Part shown: positions 1 through 9,700 of the stretch, in pieces
Numbering within the stretch: the stretch's first letter is position 1
Layout: each line of letters opens with the position of its first letter
From: Scenedesmus sp. ARA3
Lineage: Eukaryota > Chlorophyta > Chlorophyceae > Sphaeropleales > Scenedesmaceae
NCBI GenBank assembly: GCA_004335835.1
Contig: RWJK01000907.1
Coordinates: 4,639 to 33,637 of the forward strand
Reading direction: 5' to 3'
DNA length: 28,999 bases
Translations under genes and position numbers: made by a program
The notes under the pieces: model-generated
Databases searched by the model: none
Seen by the model: the letters and a program-made list of their open reading frames with translations, nothing else
Told to the model about the DNA's origin: nothing

Positions 1-92
1 AGCAACTGCAGCCAGCAACTGCAGCCAGCAACTGCAGCCAAGCAACTGCAGCCAGCAACTGCAGCCAGCAACTGCAGCCAGAAACTGCAGCC
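1..92. repeat. 13-bp minisatellite, about 7 units
   Basis: Seven head-to-tail copies of a 13-mer (AGCAACTGCAGCC), one with an extra A and the last with one substitution. It decays into similar CTG/CAG-rich sequence up to about 125. It probably lies in an intron or upstream flank of the POLE2 gene, whose first visible exon starts at 505. Confidence 0.9.
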
Positions 93-504
93 AGCACCTG
101 CCCCTGGCAGCCAGCAGCTGCTCTTGCAAGCACGCTGCACTGCTGCATTCCTACGGCTAAAAGCCAGGAGCTTTTGCTGGATTAGGCCTTGCAGCTTGGC
201 ATGTCACTGCTGGGACGTTAGCACATGAGCAGCGCCTGCCAAGGACTTCTTGTTGGAGCGTAGAGCAGTGTGGATCTCGCTTCAACACGATGGCAGTCGC
301 GCAGGGCGCCAGATGACTGCAGAAATACATGCAACACCTCGCTTGGCTGCTGAAGCTAGTGTCCAGGCTTCGGGCCTTACGAACGGGTAGAACATGCCAA
401 TGCTGACTGCCATTCAAGTCGAGATATACATGTCTGCTGCATTCGTCGGCAGGGATTGAACTGCATCTATTGTAGGGTATATATTCCTTCACACCGTACT
501 GCAG
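93..504. other. No recognisable coding sequence; probable POLE2 intron
   Basis: I see no exon here that continues the POLE2 reading frame. The stretch ends in a good 3' splice site (CTGCAG, AG at 503-504) for the exon at 505. The roughly 110-120 N-terminal residues expected from human POLE2 are not visible, so earlier exons probably lie left of the window. Confidence 0.5.
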
Positions 505-1504
505 GAGAAGGTGCGGCTGGCGCAGGCGCGCTTCAACCTGCTGTACCAGCGGCTGCGGCGCAACGCGCTCTTCGCGCCAACCAACCCGGTGCGCGCATCC
601 GTCAGCAGCAGCAGCAGCAGCAGCAGCAGGCTTTATAGCTAGGGAGCAGTGTTCATGCTATGCCTGGGTCCAACAGCAGTAAAACACCACCGACTTCAGC
701 AGCATTGCAGGCACCACAGCCTGGTTTGCCAGTTGCACAGCCCCTTATCAGCAACAGCACGCTCTCTTTCACTATGTTGACATTGCTGCCACCGCATGCT
801 GATGGTCTGCCGTCGTCGTACTGCGCAGGCGCTGCCGTCTGGCCAGCCGCACGCGCAGCTGACAGAGCTGACAGGCTTGAAAGGTGCCATCACTTGACGT
901 GTCACCTGCCTCATGTGCTGTCACTGTTCCTATTATCATCATTTGTGTGTTGCAGGCGCTGCCGTCTGACCAGCCGCACGCGCAGCTGACGGAGCTGACA
1001 GGCCTGAAGGGCGCCGCCACATCACGTGTTACTTGCCTCATGCTTTACTGCTTTTATCAATGTTGTTGTCAACGTTTTTTCCATGTTTTGCAGGCGCTGC
1101 CGTCCGGCCAGCTGCACGCTTAGCTGACGGAGCTAAGACGAAAGCGCACAGTCACATCACATGCCACTTGCATCGCGCTCTGCTGTTGTTTTCTGCTCTC
1201 TAGGCGCTGCCGTCTGGCCAGCCGCATGCGCAGCTGACTGAGCTGACAGGACTGAAGGGCGCCATTGGGCAGCGCTGCATCGTGATGGGCGTCATCAGCA
1301 GCAGCGAGGAGGGGGCCACGTGCATCGAGGATGAGGGCGCAGTCGTGCCGCTGGACCTGAGCAATGCCAAGACCACAGGCGGCCTGATCACAGGTGTGTG
1401 GCCGCAAAGATTGGGCCAAGCGTGACATGCTGATAGTGAAAGAAGGTGTGCCGAATTCGGGCTGCACTGGTCACCATGTGCCATGTTGGTGACGAGTGTA
1501 GGTC

Positions 1505-1535
<31 letters not shown>

Positions 1536-3912
1536 ACTTCATGTAAATGACACCGCTGCTGCTCAATCTGCTGGTGTACTGCGGCTGCACCGCTCCTGCA
1601 GAGAACTGTGAGGTGGTGGTGCAGGGCGGGATGGGTGGTGACGGCGTGTTCCAGGTGCAGCAGCTGCTTGGATCATTACGTAGGCCGACTCACAGCTACG
1701 TCGCGCGCACTGCCGCTGCTCTGTTGTTGCTGCACCGCCTGCAGAGAACTGCGTGGTGGTGGCGCAGGGCGAGATGGGCGCTGATGGCGTGTTTGTGGTG
1801 CAGGAGCTGCTGGGCAGCTTGTGTCAGCCAACTCACTGCTGCTGCTGCATGCTGCTGTGCTGCCGCTGCAGAGAACTGCGTGGTGGTGGCGCAGGGCGAG
1901 ATGGGCGCTGATGGCGTGTTTGTGGTGCAGGAGCTGCTGGGCAGCTTGTGTCAGCCAACTCACTGCTGCTGCTGCATGCTGCTGTGCTGCCGCTGCAGAG
2001 AACTGCGTGGTGGTGGCGCAGGGCGAGATGGGCGCTGATGGCGTGTTTGTGGTGCAGGAGCTGGGCTTCCCCGGCTGCGAGCGGCGCAGCGAGCTGCCAG
2101 CCACAGCCAAGGTGGGTGCAGGGCAGGGCTGAGGTGCCGTAGCAATGCCGCCTGGCGCTGTTGCCAGTGTACACCGCGTGGCATGTGCATGTAAGGTATC
2201 CAGCAGGCGCATCAACACGGTCACAAACATCTGCTAGTGAGCCAGGCCAGAAGCCCGAATCTGTTGCCACACCTGCTGATGCCGCCCCTGCCTGCTGCAT
2301 TTGCTGCAGAAGCTCAATTTCTTTGGTGCTCCGCTGCTGAGCGCTGAGCAGCAAGCGCGCATGGAGCTGGCTGAGCTGGATGCACAGGTGAGGGTGAGGG
2401 TTCAAGGTGAGGAGCGGCCAGCATCGTGTGTGTGTTGGCTTCTGTCACCTGTGAAGGTGCTCTGCCAGTTGCAGAAAGACTCTGGCAGGACAGCTATCGA
2501 GTACAGAGCTGGCTGAGCTTGGCGCGCAGGTGGGCGGCGCACAGCAGGCAGTGCGGGCAGCATATCTGTCGACTTCAGTTGTCTGCTGTAGTGTAACGTG
2601 GCAGTAATATCGGCAGCAGGTATGCTGCTTCTGCGGGGCCACGTGTGCTGCTGTGCATCTGTAGTGGATGGGTCGTACTGATTTGCTGGGAGTGTTTCGC
2701 TGCAGGTCGACCGAATCATGTTCCTGGTTGATGTGTGCTTGTGCTGCTGTGCTGCTCCTCTTCTTCTGTGCTGATGCATTGCTTATGTGCTGCTCATCTT
2801 GATGGCGCAGGACAACCGCATCGTGTTCCTGGCCAATGTGTGGCTGGACAGGCCTGACACCTTCGAGGCGCTGCACACGCTGCTCAGCGGTGAGCTTCGG
2901 AGTCGGAAACACGATGGCACCGGCTGTGTTAAATCCCACAGTGCTACGCAGCAGCTAGCAACACGCGCAACAGCTGCACAGCAGCTGCCGCTGTATTGTG
3001 GTTTGTCTGTGCTTTAACGTGGCACTTTGGCACTCCCCTGACCTGCTCAGACTTTGAACCCTGAACCTTGTGCACTGCCTTGGTGCCTTCACACCGCACT
3101 GCTGAACCCCAAACTCCCCAGGCTTCCAGGATGCGGACACCATCCCCTCCATGCTGGTGTTCATGGGCAACTTCAGCGCAGCAGCAACGCCCGGCAGCGC
3201 TGACGCGGACTATGTGGGGCTGCGGGAGGGCTTCACACGCTTGGCGCGGCTCATTGACACATACGCAGCCATCAAGGTGGGCTGATAGGTTGCAACACTT
3301 ATGCCAGGCTCACATTTAGACTTGATCAGTAGTAGTTTCATGCCTCAGAGAGGGCTTTGAGCGCCTGCAATGGCCGATTGGTGCCTACGCAGCCACCAAG
3401 TCAAGCCTTTCAGGCCATCCTATTAACACACGTGTCCCCTGTATGCGCTGTATCGCGGTGTGCAGGAGGGCAGCCGATGCGTGTTTGTGCCCGGCCCGCA
3501 TGACCCGGGGCTGGGGGCCATCCTGCCGCAGCCGCGCCTGCCCAGCTACTTCACCTCCGAGTTGCAGGCGGTGCTGCCCAACGCGGTCTTCGCAACAAAC
3601 CCCTGCAGGTGAGGTTGTTGGTACATAGTAGCCAGCTGTCATGTATGGTCGTGATGACATTATGCGTGCATACGTGCGTGTCGGGTTGCAGGGCACACGC
3701 CTGGTGCCAAGCAATAGCTCGAGTGATTGGTGGGTAGCAGTGGCTTTGTTGTGTGGCAATCTGCAACATGCGCGTGGCTGTTTGGATGCCAGTGCCCAAA
3801 CAACACTGCAACTGCTGGCTGCTCTTTGCACGCTGCGCAGACTCGCACACTCCAGCAACTTGTGTGGCAGCTTGCTGTGGCTACCTGCCGCCTGGTTGCT
3901 CTTGGCACGCAA

Positions 3913-3946
<34 letters not shown>

Positions 3947-4005
3947 GCCACAAGGACTAGGTCACACTTCTGTACACCTGCTATGGTTTGAAAGTTGGGG
4001 CCCCG

Positions 4006-4037
<32 letters not shown>

Positions 4038-5102
4038 GGCTCCACCTGCTGCTGCTGCTGCAGGATCAAGTACTTCAGCAAGGAGGTGGTGGTGTTCCGC
4101 TACGACCTCATGAAGCACATGCGGCGGCGCTGCCTGCTGACACTGCCAGGTCAGCAGCAGCAGCAGCAGCAGCAGCAGCATGGTGATGGCAAGGCAGCAT
4201 GACAGCAACAGGCCCATGCACCGCAGGTCAGCAATGAGCAGCAGTTGCCATCACACATGCAAGCTGTGCCTTGCACCATACAATGACATTTGCTATCTCT
4301 CTTTCCATGCTGCCTCCCCTTTCCTGCTGCAGACGACATCGCAGATAGCCCGGATGCATTGTTCGAGCAGCTGGCCCTCACAGTGCTGCAGCAGTCCACG
4401 CTGTGTCCGCTGCCGCTGGCAGTGCAGCCTGTGCACTGGGCGCATGACCACGCGCTGCAGCTGTACCCGCTGCCACATGCGCTGGTGCTGGCGGATGCTA
4501 GCCCGCAGGCCAGCCTCAGCCATGAAGGCTGCACGGTGTTCAACCCGGTGAGCGCTTGCTGCTGCTGCTGCTGCTGCTGCTGCGTCTGTGTGGTGTGCGC
4601 ACTGTGCAATGCATAAGTGTGCAGTTACACGTGAAGTGTAAGGCTGCTCAGGGTGGTGTGTAGAATGTGGCTGCTGCTGCACAGCGAAAGGCATGAATGT
4701 GGTTGGTGCGTTGCAGTTGTATGGCATGCTTGCCATGGCCACCAACACTAGTGCTGTTTGCATGCAGCTTCCTGCACTCATTCACATCGCTTTCCTGGAA
4801 CTTAGCTAGGGGGCAGTCACACCGCCCTGGTTATGTATGTCTGCTTCACAACGCCTTTGTTCACAACAGCTGATGTGCACTGCATGTCTGGCTTGCATGC
4901 ATGCCCCAGCATGCTTCAAACAGCTGATTGTGCCACCAACTTGTGTTTGCAACTGCCGCTGGCCTGCTGCTGCATGCTGCAGGGCTGCCTACAAGAGCGC
5001 AACTTTGCAGCATACATGCCCATCCAGGATGAAGTAGAACCTTCCTGTTTACCAGGCTCGGGGCCTGACGGTCGAGAAGACACCGGCGAAGAAGATGACT
5101 AG
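505..5102 (+). CDS. POLE2: DNA polymerase epsilon subunit B (POLE2/DPB2), 5'-partial, 10 exons
   Basis: Second subunit of the nuclear leading-strand replicase, a non-catalytic partner that binds the C-terminal zinc region of the catalytic subunit. Exons by splice site and frame: 505-588, 1204-1393, 1999-2111, 2310-2387, 2811-2889, 3122-3276, 3466-3608, 4064-4149, 4333-4547, 4983-5102. These join to 420 residues without a frame break; human POLE2 has about 527, so the N-terminus is missing. Family landmarks read in order: an OB-fold stretch (IGQRCIVMGVI, then VVPLDLSNA), LNFFGAP, FLANVWLDRPD, FMGNFS, VFVPGPHDPGLGAILP, NPCRIKYFSKEVVVFR, and PVHWAHDHALQLYPLPHALVLAD. The calcineurin-like phosphoesterase fold of this family has lost its catalytic residues. 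The C-terminus is acidic (EDTGEEDD). Five exon edges carry tandem decoy copies, described separately. Family identity is firm; the 588 donor (GTGCGC) is the weakest boundary. Confidence 0.93.
603..629. repeat. CAG microsatellite just after a 5' splice site
   Basis: About nine CAG units begin roughly 14 nt downstream of the donor at 589. They are read as intronic in the POLE2 model. Confidence 0.8.
825..1260 (+). repeat. Four-copy acceptor-side duplication at the POLE2 exon beginning 1204
   Basis: The block (intron end + AG + GCGCTGCCGTC... through CTGACAG) occurs with its AG at 827-828, 954-955, 1092-1093 and 1202-1203, spacings 127, 138 and 110 bp. Only the last copy runs into the rest of the exon. 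Read in the exon's frame, copy 1 stops at TGA 895-897 and copy 3 has TAG about ten codons in. Copy 2 is open, but reads into copy 3 and stops there. Confidence 0.9.
1598..2062 (+). repeat. Four-copy acceptor-side duplication at the POLE2 exon beginning 1999
   Basis: GCAG followed by GAGAACTG(C/T)G occurs at 1598 (diverged), 1741, 1868 and 1995. The last three are exactly 127 bp apart, and the 1741 and 1868 units appear identical over their length. A unit holds about 60 bp of intron end with a CTG tract plus about 67 bp of exon start. The real exon departs from the copies after GTGCAGGAGCTG, where it reads on into GGCTTCCCC. Confidence 0.92.
2506..2533 (+). repeat. Donor-side copy of the POLE2 exon end at 2387
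   Basis: GAGCTGGCTGAGCTTGGCGC followed by GCAGGTGGG repeats, with a few changes, the exon end plus donor at 2364-2391, 142 bp downstream. The GT donor is kept. Confidence 0.75.
2702..2741 (+). repeat. Acceptor-side copy of the POLE2 exon start at 2811
   Basis: GCAG plus about 36 bp matches the intron end and exon start at 2807-2846 at roughly three quarters of positions, 105 bp upstream. It carries the equivalent of the coding string N-R-I-V-F-L. Confidence 0.75.
3350..3400 (+). repeat. Donor-side degenerate copy of the POLE2 exon end at 3276
   Basis: GAGGGCTTT...ACGCAGCCACCAAG copies 3226-3276 exactly 124 bp downstream. The ends are well conserved and the middle is diverged. The GT donor has become TC. 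Confidence 0.7.
3911..4062. repeat. CTG tracts ending at the POLE2 acceptor 4064
   Basis: Two or three CTG runs (about 3911-3945, 4008-4036, 4048-4062), the last forming the sequence immediately 5' of the AG at 4062-4063. They stand where a pyrimidine tract is expected. Confidence 0.85.
4153..4180. repeat. CAG tract at the POLE2 donor 4150
   Basis: About nine CAG units start within 4 nt of the GT donor at 4150-4151, inside the intron. Confidence 0.85.
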
Positions 5103-5443
5103 GAGTTGCTGCCAGGATTTGCTGCTGCTTAGAAAAGGTTACTGGTGCACGCTTTTCATTCATTCCGCTGTGGCAATGGGTGGTTATTGCCAACGTTGGG
5201 ATCAATGCAGCGCACGTGCGTTGTCTGGCGAGTTTGGTTGTCCCGGAGTCAAACCTGCGGCATGTACCACAGGTGTCTGCTGGCCTGCCCAACCTATGTC
5301 TCATTGCTGCTTGTTCGCACGACATCTGTTTTCAATGCACATTGCGTTTATCGTTGCCAGCGACAAACCAACGTACAGAAAGGCAATTGGTGTCGAGCAT
5401 TCTCAACCTTGTCTCGAGACACAGCAGCACTGCATTGCAAGCC
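5103..5443. other. Intergenic spacer between two co-directional genes
   Basis: 341 bp between the POLE2 stop and the ATG of the next gene. It must hold the POLE2 3' UTR and the promoter and 5' UTR of the next gene. I found no TGTAA polyadenylation signal in it and no clear TATA box. Confidence 0.5.
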
Positions 5444-8269
5444 ATGGGCAGCCTTCTTCCTGGCTGGGATGAGCGCGCGCCTGGTGTGGCGCCTAGGGGT
5501 GAGCGTTGAGCTGGCCTGTAGGTCGATCGCCAGGGGATGCTGACTGTAAGCAGCACGTAGCCTGCCTTAGTTGATGTCCGTGTTTGGTGATATAGTCTGA
5601 TCGATGGGTTTCATGATCGGATAAGGTACATTCAAGGCGCGGAATCGGTGCTGGGCGTCGTACGCTGTACAGGGCGCAGCAAACTTAGCAGCTGCACGCA
5701 TTCACCGCTGCATGATTGCTGAACGTTGACAGGTTTTGAAGACTACAGCGACCATGAAGAGGAGCTGGGCTACTTTGCAGCCTACAGCAAGATGAAGAAG
5801 TGAGTGCACAGCAGGGGCGTGCAGGGAAATTGAGGCATACCGAGTTGATGTGGCCTAGCTATTTACGCTAATATGGGTACTCAACGGACGTAGGACGCAT
5901 GCCAGGCAGGGATATCCCTTTCAAACTCAGTCCACCTGCTGTGTCATGGCATTGCTGAGCAGCGCTGCTGCCGCTATCCCATCAGATGTGGCCGTGGCTG
6001 TGTAAACATTACTTTCTAGATGCAACAGCATCTGGCTATAGGTTGATCCTACAACCATTCACAACTTGGAAAGTGAGCAGGCCTTACACTCATTTGGACT
6101 GCCAGCCTATACCTGCGTTAGTCCACAAGCAGCACCTGCCAGCATGCTGCCTGTGTGCATGCTGTTGGGGCCCTGCAACCAGCAACCACACGAATGCCCC
6201 TCATTTGCCATGTTGCTACCTGCAGCGGTCCTGACACTGCTGCTGCTGCTGCTGCTGCAACAGGGAGCAGAAGGAGGCGGGCGAGCTGTCCCGCACCAGC
6301 ATGCCGCTGAGCAGGCGGAACTCCATGCCTGTCAGCCTGGGCAGGCGCAGCATGCCGGCGGCCAAGGACGATGGTGCGCAGCCGCCACCATGCAGCAGCC
6401 TGCTAGCCTTGCTTGTTCTCTGTAGCCCCTGATGTGTTGTGTGTTTTGTATGTTTTGTGTTGGGGACAAATGTTTGCCCATCATGAGCATGAAGAGCAGC
6501 GGACAGCAGCAGCAGGGCGATTCTGGCCCCGCACACACTGGTGTTTCTTTACCCTGCACATCCAACACGTCGCTGCGCATGTTTGTGCTGTCCTGCAGTC
6601 CCCACCAGCCACTCCTTCAGCCACTCCTTCAGGGGGTGCTCCAACGTTGGCTCTTTCCAAAGGCACCTCCAAAGCTGACGTTGCATGCCTATGTTGTCCT
6701 GCAGGCCCGCTGTTCCCTCCCAAGCATCTCTTCAGCCACTCCGTCAGAATAACTTCTGGGCTGGGCTCTCTCAAGGCAATCTGAAAGCTCACGTTGCATG
6801 TTTGTGTCAATTGTTTTTGTCCTGCAGGCCCGCTGTCCCCCACCAGCCACTCCTTCAGCCACTCCCTGAGGGAGACCTCCGGCTTTAGATCCTTCAAGGC
6901 ACCCCCAAAGCTGCAGCGGCTGGCCAGCATGCCGGTGACAGCAGGTGACTATGTTACGTTGGATACGTCATAAGGCAAAGACAATGATGCAATATGTTGT
7001 GCTGCAAGTCTGTAACATTGCATGGGTGCTGGCCGGCATGCCGGAGACAGCAGGTGACTATGTTACGTTGGATACGTCATAAGGCAAAGACAATGATCCA
7101 ATATGTTGTGCTGCAAGTCTGTAACATTGCATGGGTGCTGGCCGGCATGCCGGTGACAGCAAGTGAATATGGCAGTGCATGCTGCTGTGCCTCCACGGGA
7201 TGTGTATATGCAAAAGGCACGGGTCCATGAGAACAGCTGTGACAAGGGCCACAGCACTTGCGCACTAGTACTGTACATATGCTGTATATGCCAGGCGCGA
7301 AGCAGCGAGTTGTGCTGGCAGCGCACGGATATGCCAGAACCTGTATCTGTCGGCCTTTGCTGCTGCGTCTCACGCGCGTGAACGCAAACGTTACATGCTG
7401 CTGCAGGCGAGCGCTTTGAGCTGCCCTCCCCCAAGGGCCTGCAGAGCCCCCTGGTGAGCAACAGCAGCAGCAACAGCAGCAGCAGCAGCAGCAGCAGCTG
7501 CGGAATGTACTGACTCAGGACAATTGGTTTGTCATGCATGGGTGCGGCGGCGGTCGTGTTACAGAACTGAACAAGTGCAAGAGCACTAGCGCAGTAGTCA
7601 CACGGGCAGCTGCAACTTTGCTCATCATGCACTTGTTGCAGCACACACGCTGCCGGATGCTTGCAGGATTGCTGCGCACATTGTCTATCTGCAATGCATC
7701 CCAGTACCATCTCCACTCACACTTCCTGCTGCTGCTGCTGCTGCTGCTGCCGCAGAGCCCCGGGTCTGGCCAGCTCAGCAGCTCGCCCTTCTCACCCAGC
7801 CTGGAGGCCTACAAGACAAAGCACGCAGAGCGCGAGGTTCAGTGGTGAGCTGCTGTGCCTGCAAGTACGGCTGCCATTGTGCAGCATGCATGCATGCATG
7901 CACTCTTGCTGTGCGTTGCGATAAGAATCGATGCATTCAGAGGTTGCACCAAGATGAAGCAAATCCGCATGCCGACAAATGACAAATGACGTAACAGATC
8001 CTTGCATTGCAGATCACTGCTGAGCTGCAGCATTTGCATGAGCTTCCTGCTGTCGTTTACACCACCCCCAAGTGCTGCAACCTTGCTTTCACACCATCAA
8101 ACTTGAATCCTGCCTCCATTTGTACGCCAGGTGGCGCAACTTTGACTCTGCGGCGCTGAATGAGATGCCAGATGTGCCCCATGAGAAGGACAGGGCGTAC
8201 ACGCCACAGTACAAAGTGGCGGGGCAGGCGCTGCACTACCGGGGCTTGGCAGAAGGTGACGAGGCAGCA

Positions 8270-8300
<31 letters not shown>

Positions 8301-8350
8301 GCGATGATCACCATGATGATGTGACTGGGGGAGAGGCGCTGAGGGGATGA
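5444..8350 (+). CDS. Ser/Pro-rich protein resembling an uncharacterised plant family, 7 exons
   Basis: Exons 5444-5498, 5733-5799, 6264-6373, 6828-6944, 7407-7453, 7756-7844, 8131-8350 join in frame to 234 residues. The start was chosen for its GCCATGG context and because its phase fits the next exon. The N-terminus is MGSLLPGWDE; an acidic and then basic segment follows. The middle is Ser/Pro-rich with four S-M-P motifs, two fitting R-x-x-S-x-P. Near the C-terminus it reads QWWRNFDSAALNEMP, then YTPQYKVAG, then a polyalanine run coded by CAG repeats and a His/Asp tail. From memory, plant proteins of unknown function also open with LLPGWDS and end with WW...LNEPP...Y..QFHVA; I could not confirm this. 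No enzyme motif, membrane segment or signal peptide is visible. Exon 4 has decoy duplications on both sides. Confidence 0.72.
6595..6927 (+). repeat. Three-copy acceptor-side duplication at exon 6828
   Basis: TCCTGCAG plus an exon-like block containing AGCCACTCC occurs with its GCAG at 6595, 6701 and 6824 (spacings 106 and 123). In the gene's frame, copies 1 and 2 end in TGA after about 27 codons (QS-stop and KAI-stop). Copy 3 is open and is the real exon. Confidence 0.88.
6921..7168 (+). repeat. Donor-side duplication (109-bp period) at the end of exon 6944
   Basis: The exon end CTGGCCAGCATGCCGGTGAC plus AGCAG|GTGACT is followed by about 85 bp of intron, and the unit repeats at +109 almost unchanged. 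A third partial copy lies at +218, with its donor changed to AAGTGA. Confidence 0.92.
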
Positions 8351-9700
8351 GGGCTGCTGCTGCTGCTGCTGCACCTGTGCTTGCACAGGTGTGTGGCGCT
8401 GCAATCATGCAATCATGCATGCTGCTGCAGTTGCCAGAGGCGTGTGGCTTGAATAGTATAGCAGTGCTGCAGCGGTTGCATTTGTTGAATAGCTTGATCT
8501 GTACGATTAATTCAGAGCGCTGGGTGCTGCAGCAGTGGCAGTGTGAGCTGTTGTTGCCACAGTATGTAGTACTTGCACTGCAGCACTCCCTGGGGCGTGC
8601 AGGATGTGTTAAAATGCTGCTCAGCTGCGTGCCGGCAGGACCGCCTGCCTCATTCGTGTGGCTGCTGCTGTTGCTGACATCTGCTGCTTGCCTGTGTCAC
8701 TGCTGCGGTTTGCTGCCACGCAGAGCCCTCTTCTGCTGTGGAAGCGTCCTGAGGAGGCAGCGGCACGGCAGTGCCGCGTGGGATCGTGCGGCATGGCCTT
8801 GCATATGCTTGGTTTCAAGTTATGACACCTCCAATGCTTGTTTTGTGTATAAGCATCATGAGGGACTCCCTTCAGATGTTTTGATTTGTGTGTGTGGCGC
8901 ATGCTTGCCGCAGCAAAAAAACAGCAGCAGCACGCAGGCTGCCGTGTTACAGTATACAATGTTTTGAGCAGCGAGCAGAAGGCTGTGAGCACTGCTGCTG
9001 CACAGTTTTGTGTAACGCTGCCAAGGCAGCTTGCAATGCCAGTTGGATGTGGGCTGAGAGGTGTGCTGTGATGCCCGCAACATGACGACTGGCTGGACTG
9101 TTATGATTGCTGCTGTGTGTCATTTGATGCTGTGACGTTTAGGTTCATGATTATGCGGAGATGGAAGGCATAGTGTGTGTAGAGCATCGCAATGCACTGC
9201 TGTGACACTTTGTAGAGGCATGCTGCTGAAGCGTGTTTTCAGCCCACCTGGCAAAGGTACTGGGTGATACCTCAGCACCAAAGTGTGCTGGCCCGTCGGC
9301 ATGCCTGATGCAAAGCCTTGCATGGATGCTATGAGCATTGCATTGTTGATGCTATGAAATGCACAAAAGCACGCAGGCATGGCTGCTATTATGGCGGTAG
9401 CGCATGTCAGCGTACCAAAAACACGTGTTTTGTGTAGGAGCAGTAGCGCTTCCGGTGGCAGTTGTGAGCAGCTGTTGCAGCTGCAATGCCTTGGGTGCAT
9501 GCCTAGGGTTGAGTTTATTGTGTGCATTGTTGGATCGTGTGTGCATTGTCAGGCTGTGTGCATACTGTTCTGCAAGTTCAGGGCTGGTGCAGGCTGCGCT
9601 GCTTGCTGCCGTCACGCTAAGTCCAAAACAACCAAATGTGATCGCCAACATATGAAGTGCGGCCCAGCACCAGTTCTGAAGAGCGTGTGTGTGTAAGCTT
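8351..9700 (+). other. Probable long 3' UTR of the 5444-8350 gene
   Basis: There is no convincing exon. The plus strand is T/G-rich with many TGTG and TTGC strings, typical of chlorophyte 3' UTRs. TGTAA occurs at 9011-9015 and 9692-9696, either of which could direct cleavage. Confidence 0.5.
9692..9696 (+). terminator. Candidate TGTAA polyadenylation signal
   Basis: TGTAA is the usual polyadenylation motif of chlorophycean algae. This copy follows a GTGTGTGTG run. The copy at 9011-9015 is an equal alternative. Confidence 0.3.

Noticed and set aside
825..2062. Regularly spaced repeats considered as a CRISPR array
   Set aside because: The units are tandem copies of exon edges in a eukaryotic gene. 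There are no short conserved repeats alternating with unique spacers and no cas genes.
1676..2405. Minus-strand frames of 184-190 codons opposite POLE2
   Set aside because: They are shadows of the repeated POLE2 exon start, which is identified on the plus strand by homology and splice sites.
7886..7906. GCAT alternating tract as a regulatory or Z-DNA element
   Set aside because: Short, and similar GCATGCAT strings occur in many places in the window without consistent position.
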